Assembly: GCA_016490735.1 (NCBI GenBank)
Contig: JAEMWC010000191.1
Span: 116,001-180,000, forward strand
Direction of reading: 5' to 3'
DNA length: 64,000 nucleotides
DNA from: Pachyseris speciosa
Taxonomy: Eukaryota > Cnidaria > Anthozoa > Scleractinia > Pachyseridae
Shown here: positions 12,123 through 21,571 of the stretch, in pieces
How positions within the stretch are numbered: position 1 is the first letter of the stretch
Layout of the letters: every line of letters starts with the position of its first letter
Made by a program: the position numbers and the translations under genes
The notes under the pieces: model-generated
What the model was told of the DNA's origin: nothing
Database searches by the model: none
Seen by the model: the letters and a program-made list of their open reading frames with translations, nothing else

Positions 12123-12841
12123 CTGAGGCAGCAATCACTCGGAACGCGAAAGAGCTGAATAATAGCGCCATTTCCCACAAAATCTTTCCTTGGCTGACAC
12201 AAAACGCTAAAGAGCTTTGATAGCCTGGTACTTCCCATGTCTTCCGAAGAACCTTCTTCAATTAATGATTCTCAGTGGCAAAGCGTCATCAAGTTAACGA
12301 AGAAAGCACTTGCCAAACCACACCAGCATTTCTCTCGCAGACCCGTTCACTATAAAAATTATCAAAGCCAGCCTAGCCAGTCAACCCATTTCGGTGTTTT
12401 TAACATCCAAACACTAATTCTTACCGGTTCAAACAAATTAAGACGGCATGTTTATAGACGGCGAAACTGAATATTGCTGTTTACAGACCGCTTTCGACGA
12501 AGCTTTCTAAAACATTTTCAAATGACGAGTGAAGCGCGCTGGTCTTTGACATTTTTGACAGCATTTTGACAACTTTATGTAGTGCACATGCACATGCATT
12601 TGATCGGCTTTCTTTTTTACTCGAGCTTGAGTTTCCGCCTTTAATCCTTAATTTTACGAGGACTCATTGTGATTACGTGTTATTAAGATATGGGTAAAAG
12701 TTTCTTAACGCTGTTGAGGTACCAAGGTCGAAAACCAGTCAGCCAAGCGGAGTAAAAACACTCGTTCGCTTGCAAAGAAAATAACGTAACAAAACAAACA
12801 AACAATTCAACTACTTCTTTGCGTCCAAAACGAGTAAGATG

Positions 12842-13645
12842 ATTGTTATTTATATCCATTCGAGAGAAAAAGACAAGTTTCATTCCTGAACAAAAGTAAC
12901 AACGATTAAACCAAATGTTAAGCTTCTATTTATTTAATTTACCTCACAGTCCTGAGCTGTGTTGTAGAGGTTTCTACCACTTGAAAATAGGTAAGCTTCA
13001 GTAAAGTAAAACAAGCATCCGCAAAAATAGCAAACGGTTTGTCCAAAGAAAGAGCTTCTTCCACAGAGTTTGAGCTACTCATTCCTGCCATTAATACCGG
13101 TGAACTGTTAAGTGACTTTTCTTGGTGAGATGCAAGATGCCGCGGTGAAGTGAAAGCACTTGAAGCGTTGAATTATACTGTTTTCAACCGCACAATCGAG
13201 CCAAGTTTTCCTGAGAAAAATCTTTCGTCCTTCCTTTAATCACTTGAAAGTTCACCTTCGGAGTATCTTTTGACAAGTTCTTGATTTTTATGCGAAAGAC
13301 AAACTTCGATCGAAGAAGATGAAGTTGTTTTGCTCAAAATAAAGAAACCAACTGAATGTGAAATTACGAGCCGCAAAAAGCGCGCGAAAAATTTAAAAGC
13401 CTCGATTTGGTTTGGGTGTCCCACACCTGGCTTGAGCCTGCGATCCAATCGAAAGCAAGTACCTGTCAGCGGTCAACTTAAAAAAAAACAGCTGACCTCG
13501 ATGAGGTCTTAACTTGAGCCCGCGATATGGTCACGTGACACTGGTCAGCGGATACCTTGTTTTGACAGGTGTCAATTGGCTGTAAGATGGAAGTCCAGTA
13601 AGTTGTTATTTATATCCATTCGAGAGAAAAAGACAAGTTTCATTA
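12842..13645. repeat. 40-bp direct repeat pair
   Basis: A 40-base unit containing TATCCATTCGAGAGAAAAAG occurs near 12845-12884 and again near 13606-13645, virtually identical. It is probably part of a dispersed repeat inside the insertion. Confidence 0.7.
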
Positions 13646-13793
13646 CGCTGTAATGTAGCTGGTCAGCTGGGCCAGGTGGAGTATAGCCGCCATGTTGGAT
13701 TATTATGATTGTTATTAGGATATTATTAATTATTGGGCGACTCCGTCGTCGTCGTCGTGCGTACGCGCCCACGAGCAATACCGCTAGCCATTT

Positions 13794-13794
13794 T

Positions 13795-13826
<32 letters not shown>

Positions 13827-15371
13827 AGGTATGGTGCTCCGCTTGGCGGCCCTTCGGGCCGCCGGAGCTCCGCTATTATTTAGCATTGTCAATTCACCAT
13901 TTTGACCGTCAAATAAGTTTGATGAATTATTAATCAAAGCATGTCCATTCAAATCTAAATCAGTTTGTAATTGTATTTTTTCATTCACGATTTTATAAGC
14001 TTCTGTGAAGTCGTAAACACTTGATGGAACGTCTACAGCTTCAAAATCAATACCATATGCAACGCAATGAAATTTGTACTTATTTGGATAAGTTGGGTTA
14101 GCATTAATATGTATTGTACAATATAAATATTCAGGTGGTGAACTTACTGAAGGTTTTTCAATCCATAATAAATATCTCGAATGATCTTCATTTCTGTTAT
14201 CAAATTTTCTCCCTACAGTTCTATGAATTGTAATTCCACCAGTTGCACTGAATGTTACACTACTAAGATTCATTCCTTCATAATCAGGAAATAGCCATTC
14301 AAGAATAAAAGTGTATTTTCCATCTTTTATTGTATACATATTAAATCCAATTCTAGCTCTAAAAATATGATCAGCTTCCTTATTCAAGTCTACATCAATG
14401 ACCTTTTTTGAAATCATATGTGGTGAACGAGGTAAATTAATATATCCATTAACTTTCAAGCCATATTCAGTACTAACTTCATCGATATCATTCATCAAAT
14501 ATTTGAAAGCATTCTTTGGATGAGAAGCAGATGAAATATGACTTTTTTCTAATTGATATAAATTTACGGCATCGGTTTTATTTGTTCCTTCTTTTAAGTT
14601 AATGATTTTATGCCCTCCAAGTTTTAAGTCTGCTGCCATCGCATTTGTTCCATTCAATAATAAAGTGTTTGCTCTGATGGTTTGTGAAGCTCGATTTAAA
14701 ACTCTAAAGTTCACTGCATCAGTTTCATTCACCACGTCCGCTAAATTCGTCACTTTATTTCCACTCATTGACAAATTTCCATACATCGCAGTCGAACCGT
14801 CTCGTCGGAGAAAATATTCGTCAGTATATCTTTTCGTCCCTGCGTCGTCTAAATTTACGGGTGGAGCAAGATCAGTAATGGCATTGTTGTTCATATTTAG
14901 ATTTTGTTGTGCAATCGTATCGAGTTTGGTTTGCAACCTCTGGTCCACATATTTTTTATTGACTGCATTTTCAGCTGGTGTACTATTATCAACATCTTTT
15001 AAATCTTGAATTGTGTACCCGGCCATGTTCAGATCACCCTCAGCTGGGTTGGTTCCATCCCTTTTTAAGCAGCTTGCAATTTGAGAGTCAACGTAGCTTT
15101 TGTTTACAGCGTTTTGTGGGTTTGAGGGGTTATCCTGCAGGTTGAGGATTTTGTTTAATTTCATGTCAACATTACCACCAAACGCAACATTGCCGTTTTC
15201 AATTTCATAAGCTGGGTCATGAATAAAGTAAGATAAATTGGTATGAAAGCCAAAGGCTCCATAAACAATGAGATGGGTTTTAGTATTAGGTGTAGCAGCT
15301 GTGCTACTTAGATCAACCTGTATTGCCGCTTGCCCACCACTGGTTTTTTCTATCTGGAAACGTTTTTTCAT
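13794..15371 (-). CDS. Trimeric fibre-like protein with phage-type shaft repeats (525 aa), C terminus replaced by insertion sequence
   Basis: The shaft holds about five repeats of a module combining a DLNMxGxxIxxL strand with a DAVNxxYVD turn: NAVNKSYVDSQ near residue 88, NAVNKKYVDQ near 136, then YTDEYF, DAVNFRVL and DAVNLYQLE. This pattern is characteristic of tail or capsid fibres. A beta-rich head follows (about residues 280-470: FRARIGFNMYTIKDGKYTFILE, then HRTVGRKFD). The last 28 residues are Ala/Arg-rich and encoded by the 4.8-kb insertion, so the native C terminus is missing. The start at 15371 (MKKRFQIEK) lacks the usual AT-rich initiator, and an upstream portion may have been lost. 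It probably served in host attachment. Confidence 0.75.
13829..13873. repeat. GC-rich perfect hairpin at the insertion edge
   Basis: GGCGGCCC-TTC-GGGCCGCC forms an 8-bp stem with a 3-base loop, flanked by GCTCCGCT on the left and GGAGCTCCGCT on the right. It stands out in an AT-rich setting and marks the junction with the fibre gene. Confidence 0.75.
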
Positions 15372-15452
15372 GTAACCATCAACATGTGGAGTTTTGGGAA
15401 AAGGTTTTTGAAACGGCTGTCCAGCATCTCGAATATTTATAGTTGGAAGGAA

Positions 15453-15989
15453 TTAATCAATTGCTGCATTTCGAGGGTTTGAGGGTGAGACAAACTCAGT
15501 AACAAATGTATACTGTCCATTTCTTAAAGATGTCACATCAAAACGAATTTTGGATGTAAAGTTGCCACTTCGTTTAATGAAAAAAGACAATGATGACTTG
15601 TTTATGTGATAAGGTGATTTGTCAAAATTCTCAATTTGAAGGTTTTCCACACCTTGAACTGCAGAAGACTTGGATATGTCTTTTAACAAAAAGGCAAATG
15701 GGTTGCGTTGAGAACCTGATGCTGAAAAAACAAGGTCATCAACATATGATTTGTTGGCAACATCTTTGTTTGCAGTTGGCGCTGCTACATTAGTCAATTT
15801 TTTGTTTTCGATATCATAATTACCATTTTGTGTCAATTTAAATCCATTATCACCTTTATCACCTTTATCACCTTTATCACCTTTTGGACCACTTGGACCT
15901 CTATCACCTTTATCACCTTTATCACCTTTTGGACCTACTTTACCAGTTCCCACATCATCTTGATTTGGTAAAAAATTGAATATACCTAT
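15453..15989 (-). pseudogene. Collagen-like fibre protein lacking an ATG and truncated in the head
   Basis: The N terminus parallels the other fibre gene (GIFN...). A collagen-like GxK/GDKGDKGD stretch of about 30 residues follows, then FKLTQNGNYDIENKKLTNV, a NKSYVDD shaft unit, and a head segment (FDVTSLRNGQYTFVTEF) paralogous to the 525-aa fibre. The expected start codon (15989-15987 on the minus strand) reads ATA although the initiator AATATTAT is intact, and no ATG follows in the shaft. The first alternative start is GTG at 15953. The protein stops shortly after the head begins, so it is shorter than its paralogue. Collagen-like repeats are common in viral fibres. Confidence 0.65.
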
Positions 15990-16642
15990 ATAATATTAGA
16001 TAAGATAACACCATAAAAGTTTCTCTTAACTGTTTTCATTGGCTTGTCAACATAACAGAACGAATATGGTTTTTTAGTTGCTTCAATATACTTTTGCTTA
16101 TCTATTCCAAATTCTTGGGAGATAATGTTTCTCTCTCTTGTAGATGGAAAATCATAAAGGCAGAAGTGGCTACAATTAAGCCTAACAGATTTTGGACATC
16201 CATAGAATGATTGTGTTAGGTACAGTACTGAACAATTTTTGTGACGACCCTGAATGAAATAGCTGATGATTTGATCTTGTTTTTTATCCGTCACGAAATC
16301 ATCGAACACAACCAACCTCTGCAATTCAGTGTCTTGAATTTGTTCAACAGGTAAAATTTCATCTTGACTACAAATTAAAACGGGGTAACCAACTTGTTTG
16401 CTTATTCTATCCATAACTTGCTGTAAATATTGATATTTGTCTTGATCCAAGTTTTTGGCGTATAGATGTATTTGATCATAATATACTAACGGTTCCATAA
16501 TCAGATGTAAAAATAATGTTGTCTTTCCAGACCCAGAATGTCCAGCCAATAACATTCTGAATGTTTCTTTCGGCATATACGGATGTAACTGTCTAAAAGA
16601 CTTGTTTGAATCCTAAATAATGTCATAATTTGGAATTTCCAT
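15986..16642 (-). pseudogene. Packaging ATPase (FtsK/HerA-like), early in-frame TAG
   Basis: Motor that pumps genomic DNA into the capsid. The main open part (15986-16576, 196 aa) contains a Walker A motif, GHSGSGKTT, at residues 13-21 and a Walker B motif, LVVFDDF, around residue 88. The family sensor region includes YLTQSF, and NCSHFCLYDFPS follows. The probable original start is 16642, which has the element's initiator (CTATTAACAT) at the ATG. An in-frame TAG at 16615-16613 interrupts after nine codons. An ATG at 16576 just before Walker A could reinitiate, giving a protein missing about 22 residues. It diverges from the coiled-coil gene at 16683; the 40-bp gap between must hold both promoters. 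Its stop overlaps the fibre start by two bases. Confidence 0.85.
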
Positions 16643-16682
16643 ATGTTAATAGTTTAGATTAGATTTTATCCAATGTACTTTT

Positions 16683-17492
16683 ATGGATATAGAGCGTATG
16701 AAAAGGCTTCTTCAAAGTGGAATAGAAGCTGGAAATAAGACGAAAGAAGTTCGTGAGGTTATCAAGACTTATGAAAACAGAAAACAGGATGCATATGATA
16801 CAACAACAGAAATATTAAAACCTTCTATTGATGTTCAGAAGAGTATTGACGACAAACAAGATCAAGTTATTGAACAGTTGAAACAAAATCAACTGGCTTT
16901 AACACAAGGACTTGATGATGTTATGGAAGCTAATCGCAGAGCAATTACAATAGATTCGGAACTTCCTAAAGCCATTGAAGCACCAAAAGATGAGGAAAAT
17001 AAAATCACCACATTAGCGATCGAAATCAATTTCAATAAAGATGACAGAATTATATTAAAAAATTATAAGTTTTTGAAACCAAATGATTTAACTCAAGTCA
17101 GCCCACAAAAACTTCTCGAGGAAAAGAAAAAATCTGGAGATACCGCTAGAAGTATTGGAATTAAAAAAAGACATACAAAAATCCCCGAAGAAGTGGAATC
17201 TTATAACCGAGAGTTACAAACTTTGAAGAAATATAGAGAAACGATTGCAGATGTATTAGCTTCTTAAAAATACAAAACAGGACAAGGAATGAAAATTGGA
17301 GCAGGTGTTGTTTATTACAATAATATTGGAGACTTGCTTTCACGACTTCAATTACTCGGAGGATCTATTTTTGCCGGTAATAACAGTAACAACGTTAAAA
17401 ATGAATTCGCAAACATATTGCATGTATTGAGCAGACTGGGTATTGTTGGAAACGAGGAGCTTAATAAAATAATGATGAAATATCTAATGTAA
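16683..17492 (+). pseudogene. Conserved coiled-coil Polinton protein, interrupted by TAA
   Basis: The first part (16683-17267, 194 aa) is highly charged and helical, with heptad-like stretches around residues 1-90 (KRLLQSGIEAGNK; DDKQDQVIEQLKQNQLALTQG) and a short beta segment near residue 110. An in-frame TAA ends it. The same frame continues at once as KYKTGQG and then the 67-aa segment from 17289 (VVYYNNIGDLLSRLQLLGGSI). A C-terminal YYNN...LLxRLxLLxGSI segment belongs to the same protein in relatives as I recall them. I therefore read one gene with a nonsense change rather than two genes. The function is unknown. Position between ATPase and penton suggests a morphogenesis role. Confidence 0.6.
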
Positions 17493-17498
17493 TAGTAT

Positions 17499-18280
17499 AT
17501 GACTGAAATTTCATTACGATTCAACAGTAAAAACAGAGACAAAATTGGTGTCAGTCAGGGTCATGATTTTACAAAAAGATTTAATACTCCTCTCATATCA
17601 TCGAATGATATGAAATATGAAATTGCTGTAAAGACTATCAATATGACATACAGTTGGTATAACATCAGAGAATCTTTTGGGAATAATCAAATTAAATACA
17701 GCCATGACAAAGGTGTAAACTGGGAAACAATAACATTCGTTGACGGGATGTATTCATATGATGACATCAATAGTTACATTCATGAGTATATGATAAAAAA
17801 TAACCATTTGGTTGTTGATGACCGGATGATGCCAAAAAGAAGTACGGTGTCAATATATATTTCGTTTTATCAACATATCGTATTTTGATTGAACTTGATG
17901 TAAACTATCGAGTGGATCTGAGAGATCTTGAATTCAGAAAACTTATCGGTTTCGATTCAAAAATAGTTTCAGCCACGGAATATGGAACAAATCTTCCTGA
18001 CATTACGAGAGGGGTTGATGAAATTTGTATTAATTGTGATAAGGTGGTAGATAGCATCGTTGATGGAAATTCCACAAGTACTATTGCAGTTATTCCAGTC
18101 ACAGAACTTGTCAGAAGTTTACCTTTCACTTATAAACCTCGTTTTCTTTCATGGAATCCTGTATCAACACATACAATCAGCTCAATACATTTTTACGTAA
18201 CTGATTCTTCCGGAGCTCCAGTTGATTTAAACGGGATAGATTGGTATATTGAGATATTCTTGAGAGGGGTGGAATTATGA
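17499..18280 (+). pseudogene. Penton (minor, single-jelly-roll capsid protein), frameshifted
   Basis: The two halves lie in different frames: 17499-17888 (starts MTEISLRFNSKNR) and 17885-18280 (contains DVNYRVDLRDLEFRKLIGFD and ends in IEIFLRGVEL). Order, total length of about 260 residues and position just before the core protein and major capsid protein match the penton gene of Polintons. Penton pentamers close the icosahedral vertices. The change of frame falls between about 17826 and 17858, where there are a 5-A run and a TATATAT run. It has no canonical slippery heptamer, so it is best explained as an indel. The start is supported by TAATAGTAT at the ATG. Confidence 0.8.
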
Positions 18281-18293
18281 AACCTAATAGTAT

Positions 18294-18588
18294 ATGAAAC
18301 GATTTGAGTTTAAAAAAATATGAGCAACATGGTGAAGGTGTTCTGACTGACATTATCAAAACAGTTGGAAAAAAAGCAGCCTCAACAATTGGTGAACACG
18401 CAGGCAAAAAAGCTGGTGATAAAATAATAGAACTTTTGAGAAAGAGCAAGAGTGGGAGCGAGAGTGGGAGCGAGATAAAAAAAAAGAGAGGTAGACCACG
18501 CAAAACAGATACTAAACCTTTGACGCATAATGAAGTTAATGAAAGACTCAGTCAACTTATCTCAGGTGGAAAAATAATAAATAAATAA
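18294..18588 (+). pseudogene. Small basic core protein with AT-hook, frame broken at a 7-A run
   Basis: Contains a Gly/Lys-rich helix region (VGKKAASTIGEHAGKKAGDK), a Ser-rich repeat (SGSESGSE) and an AT-hook-like KKRGRPRK near residue 63. It ends in LISGGKIINK. This is a good candidate for a virion DNA-condensing protein. The ATG with the element's initiator (CTAATAGTAT) is at 18294, but that frame stops after nine codons. The open frame begins at 18304 without ATG. The two frames meet in AAAAAAA at 18311-18317, so a homopolymer length change is the likely lesion. Confidence 0.65.
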
Positions 18589-18610
18589 CTTTTATCTAAC
18601 CCAATAATAT

Positions 18611-19897
18611 ATGTCAAACTATCGAGAATCGAAATATATTGAACGATATGAAGATGTGGTCTTCGAACTCGAGACAGCATTAAACAACGTAGTTGCAGAC
18701 AATGCTCATCAGAAGAAAACAGGTTACCGTTTCGTTGTTGATAACAGTGGAGAGACTACACCATTTGATTGGTTCAATGCTCGTTTAAATGTTGATTTCG
18801 TTGTCAAAAAGCTTGCAGATGGAGCTGATATAGCTACTGATGATCGAAACGGTATTGTAAATTCATCTTACTCTCTTATTAACACAATAAATGTAAAAAT
18901 GAACGGCATCGATGTTTATGAATGCCGAGATGCTAACCAAGCTACAAACATCAAGTCTTTACTTGAGTATTCACAAAGTTATACTTCAAGTCAAGGAACA
19001 AATGAGTTCTTCTATCTTGACACTAACAGACATGCTGAAGACAGAGTTGCTCAAGCTAATTATAACAAAGGATTCGCATCTCGTAAATTGTTGTTGAATA
19101 GTGCAAATGGTACTGCAAATTCAGAAATATCATTGAATAGATACGGATTTTTCAAGAGCCTTTGGGATGAACTTTTGCCTAACTCGAAAATAGAGTTGAA
19201 CCTTACACTTGAAAGTGATGCAAATTTAATTTGGCAGGCTGCAGATAATTGTCGTGTAGTACTCACCAAATTTCAGCTAATTGTTCCTCGTATTGTTTTT
19301 AATGCAAATGGAAAGTCATTATACATGAGCAAATATCTTGACACCAGAAAGTGGACTTATCTGAGAGAAATAGTTGAGAGAGGTAATTCAACAAGACAAC
19401 AGACAGCTAATTTCCGTATTACAACAGGAATAAACAAACCGAAACATGTTTTTGTTTTCATAATCAACGACGCAAGTGATGAGTCTCAGACAGCTAATAA
19501 ATTTCTATATAATACATTTTCAGTTGCAAATAACCGAACAATGACAAATTGTTATCTCGAAGTTGGTAATGGAAATGATTATCCAGAGGTTCATTATAAA
19601 CCATTAACAGAACCATCAAGAGTATTCAGAGATGTTTTGAAATACGTTCAAGCCATCAACGACTTCAGTGATAGCACCTTGCTTAACAGAGGTAACTTTG
19701 GTTCAATATTCCCTTTCATTTATTTTGATTTGACGAAACAAAAACAGGATATAAAAGATGGGATGACGAAACTGACTTTCAAATACACTTTGAGTGCGGG
19801 AACAAACGCAGATTACAGTGTGTATGCACTAGTCCTCTATGAACAGGACATTGAGATGAGAAAGACAGATGGTAAACTTGTTCTGAGATCTATGTAA
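18611..19897 (+). CDS. Major capsid protein, double jelly-roll (hexon-like), 428 aa
   Basis: Forms the trimeric capsomers of the virion. The length fits the Polinton double-jelly-roll family. Recognisable features are the N-terminal RESKYIERYEDVVFELE, the FDWFNARLNVDF segment near residue 55, a repeated alternation of beta strands and loops, and a C terminus ending in FKYTLSAGTNADYSVYALVL then YEQDIEMR. It is intact with no stops or frame changes, in contrast to its neighbours. The start is fixed by AATAATAT directly before the ATG. It sits between the AT-hook core protein and a 157-bp AT-rich spacer. Confidence 0.9.
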   Translation: MSNYRESKYIERYEDVVFELETALNNVVADNAHQKKTGYRFVVDNSGETTPFDWFNARLNVDFVVKKLADGADIATDDRNGIVNSSYSLINTINVKMNGIDVYECRDANQATNIKSLLEYSQSYTSSQGTNEFFYLDTNRHAEDRVAQANYNKGFASRKLLLNSANGTANSEISLNRYGFFKSLWDELLPNSKIELNLTLESDANLIWQAADNCRVVLTKFQLIVPRIVFNANGKSLYMSKYLDTRKWTYLREIVERGNSTRQQTANFRITTGINKPKHVFVFIINDASDESQTANKFLYNTFSVANNRTMTNCYLEVGNGNDYPEVHYKPLTEPSRVFRDVLKYVQAINDFSDSTLLNRGNFGSIFPFIYFDLTKQKQDIKDGMTKLTFKYTLSAGTNADYSVYALVLYEQDIEMRKTDGKLVLRSM

Positions 19898-20054
19898 TTA
19901 TTGATGGAGTAACACTTTCACAGAATCAAAAAATAAATAATTAAATAAAATAATTAAAACAATTAAATAAAATAATTAAATAAAATAATTAAAGTAATTA
20001 ATTAAATTAAATCATTGTTTATACTAAATCGTATTTAATATAAATATATAATAT
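19898..20054. promoter_or_regulatory. AT-rich spacer with tandem AATTAAATAAAAT units
   Basis: Between the capsid protein and the next gene lie about five imperfect copies of AATTAAATAAAAT, followed by TATAAATATATAATAT at the next ATG. No ORF is present. It probably holds the 3' end of the capsid transcript and the promoter of the following gene. Confidence 0.5.
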
Positions 20055-20912
20055 ATGACAACTTATTATCCTCATGGAGTGACACTTTCACAAGGTCAGA
20101 AAGAAAAGCTTGCAAAAGCTTATAGAACAAATTCAGCTGTAACATTGAGGTTATCGCATAGTGAATTATCAGGCAATGATCAACTTATGTTAACTAAGAC
20201 ACAAGTCAAAAGATTGATGAAAGCTCAAAAAATGAAAAAAAGGATCAGATATTTCTATATCAAAATCACAAATCAGAAAAGCTGTTGTACATGGAGGTTC
20301 TCTTTGGACAAGTCTTTTTTCACTTGGAACAAAACTATTGCCATATGCAACTACAGCTGTATCAAAAGCAGCTCCAGCATTGGCTACAGTTGCTCTTTCT
20401 TCATTAGCAAGTCTCGGTGTTGATAAACTATTCGGGAAGAAACAAAAAGGAGGATTTCTTATTCCACAAGACAAAATTAATATGTTAATAGCTTACAAAG
20501 ATATGTGGACAAAGAAGCAGAAAGAAGATATTATCAATGCGATGCAGTCCGGTGGACAACTTGTTATAAATCCAACAAAAAATCAAAATGGAAAAGGTAT
20601 TGGAACAATACTCGCCAGTATTGGAATTCCTTTAGCCATAGAAGCAATTAGAAAATTAACAGGGAAGGGTTTGCATGTTGAACACAGTCGTCCGAGACGG
20701 TCATTACCCGTTCACGTTCCAGATTCCATTACAAAAAATAAAAGTGGTGGAAAACATGATTTGATTCCATGGAGATCACTCCCTGTTGTTGGTGCATGGG
20801 ATAACCCAATCGGTTTTGAAATGAAAAAAAAAAAAAGACCTCATGAAAAGGACTTCTATTAGGCAAAAACAGTCCTTTCAATTCAATTCCCATACTAGGA
20901 ACAATACTCTGA
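20055..20912 (+). pseudogene. Minor capsid/core protein (adenovirus pVI/pX-like position), two frame breaks
   Basis: The start, MTTYYPHGVTLSQGQ, follows the initiator ATAATAT. The frame changes near 20229-20240 at a 7-A run. The protein continues in another frame through SLFSLGTKLLPYATTAV and an Ala-rich hydrophobic helix (residues APALATVALSSLASLG) to KNKSGGKHDL. It changes frame again at a 13-A run (20824-20836) and would end in LLLGKNSPFNS...LGTIL at 20912. A basic protein with one Ala-rich amphipathic or hydrophobic segment, located between capsid protein and protease, fits a membrane-active minor capsid or core protein. The family is assigned by position and character only. Confidence 0.55.
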
Positions 20913-21370
20913 AATTCATAAATGAAGCATTATCCAACTTTGATTTATTGAATTGGGTGAAACATCTTGGAATAAAACATTTTAGAGGAGTCTTTAGTCG
21001 GGATGCTTTGCCGAGACAAATAGAAAACAAAGAATGTGGAATAATCAATCTTGACAGTCGGATTGGACCTGGTACTCACTGGGTATGTTATCGGAATATG
21101 GACACATACTGTGAATACTTCGACTCATTCGGTTTGATGATGCCAACAGAGGTTCAAAAATATATGATGACAAGCGGTAAACAACTTGAATACTCTGGTG
21201 ATGAGATACAAGAAAGGGATTCAGTCTTGTGTGGATATTGGTGTTTGTACTATCTTCTCGAGAGACAAAAAGGCAGATCGATTCTGGATACAATACACAA
21301 TTCCAAATTCAGTTCAACAGATGTGAGTGTCAATCACAGATTCATCATAGACTACTTTGAAAATATCTAA
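20843..21370 (+). CDS. Adenain-like cysteine protease (C5/Ulp1-like), maturation protease
   Basis: Cleaves virion precursor proteins during maturation. The catalytic elements are in the family order: His in GTHWVCYRN (about residue 76), the acidic residue in EYFDSFG (about residue 89), and the nucleophile Cys in VLCGYWCLYYLLER (about residue 130). FRGVFSRDALP and the ending FIIDYF are also family-like. The ATG at 20843 is out of frame with, and inside, the preceding gene. Family members usually begin nearer to NEALSNFDLL (about 20921), where this copy has no in-frame ATG. The real start is therefore uncertain and the native one may be lost. The catalytic core is intact. Confidence 0.88.
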   Translation: MKRTSIRQKQSFQFNSHTRNNTLKFINEALSNFDLLNWVKHLGIKHFRGVFSRDALPRQIENKECGIINLDSRIGPGTHWVCYRNMDTYCEYFDSFGLMMPTEVQKYMMTSGKQLEYSGDEIQERDSVLCGYWCLYYLLERQKGRSILDTIHNSKFSSTDVSVNHRFIIDYFENI

Positions 21371-21382
21371 CTAATATGTATA

Positions 21383-21571
21383 ATGGTAAAATCATATTGT
21401 GTCAAACAGAAGAAAGTCACTGAATGTGTACCAGGAAGTGAAAGATATCAAAAGACAAAAAATGGTCGAACAATGTTGAAATGCACTTGCGCTGAATGTG
21501 GAATCACAAAAACAAAATTCGTCAAGAGAGTGGGAAACGGATTGGCCCGTCTGAAGGGGCGGGCATATTAA
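21383..21571 (+). CDS. Zinc-ribbon protein, zero frame of a predicted frameshift cassette
   Basis: A 62-aa basic protein with Cys at 6, 15, 34, 36 and 39. The YCVK...KNGRTMLKCTCAECG layout resembles DUF5679-type zinc ribbons of viruses. The weak initiator CTAATATGTATA lies before the ATG, the last such motif until 23539. Codons 50-52 (GTG GGA AAC) contain the heptamer G GGA AAC in the reading frame. Without frameshifting, translation continues nine codons to TAA at 21569. With -1 slippage it enters the PLA2 frame at 21538. The nucleic-acid-binding function is inferred. Confidence 0.7.
   Translation: MVKSYCVKQKKVTECVPGSERYQKTKNGRTMLKCTCAECGITKTKFVKRVGNGLARLKGRAY
21532..21564 (+). promoter_or_regulatory. 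Predicted -1 ribosomal frameshift signal 1 (GGGAAAC + stem)
   Basis: GGGAAAC (21532-21538) is phased as G GGA AAC in the zinc-ribbon frame. A 6-nt spacer (21539-21544) precedes a 7-bp hairpin, GCCCGTC (21545-21551) with GGCGGGC (21558-21564), loop of 6. One pair is G-U. This heptamer type is used by retroviruses at gag-pro junctions. A -1 slip leads exactly into the open PLA2 frame. Confidence 0.65.

Larger units (their letters stand above)
9085..13873. mobile_element. 4.8-kb composite repeat insertion inside the fibre locus
   Basis: This block carries no Polinton-type ORF, has different composition (GC-rich fold-backs, many short repeats) and interrupts the minus-strand fibre genes. The 11-mer AGCGGAGCTCC at 9094-9104 recurs inverted at 13863-13873, suggesting the outer ends of one element, but no clean target duplication was found. 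Inside are two MITE-like elements (10422-10852 and 10858-11187), a second copy of an end-like segment near 11508-11546 (TTTAGCCAGGCC...CGGAGCTGC), and two direct repeat pairs. The fibre frame from 15371 runs through AGCGGAGCTCC into the insertion and ends at 13794. Confidence 0.65.

Noticed and set aside
17826..17858. Penton split as programmed frameshifting
   Set aside because: The step is -1 but the A and TA runs do not form a canonical heptamer in phase. Both halves are needed for one jelly roll.
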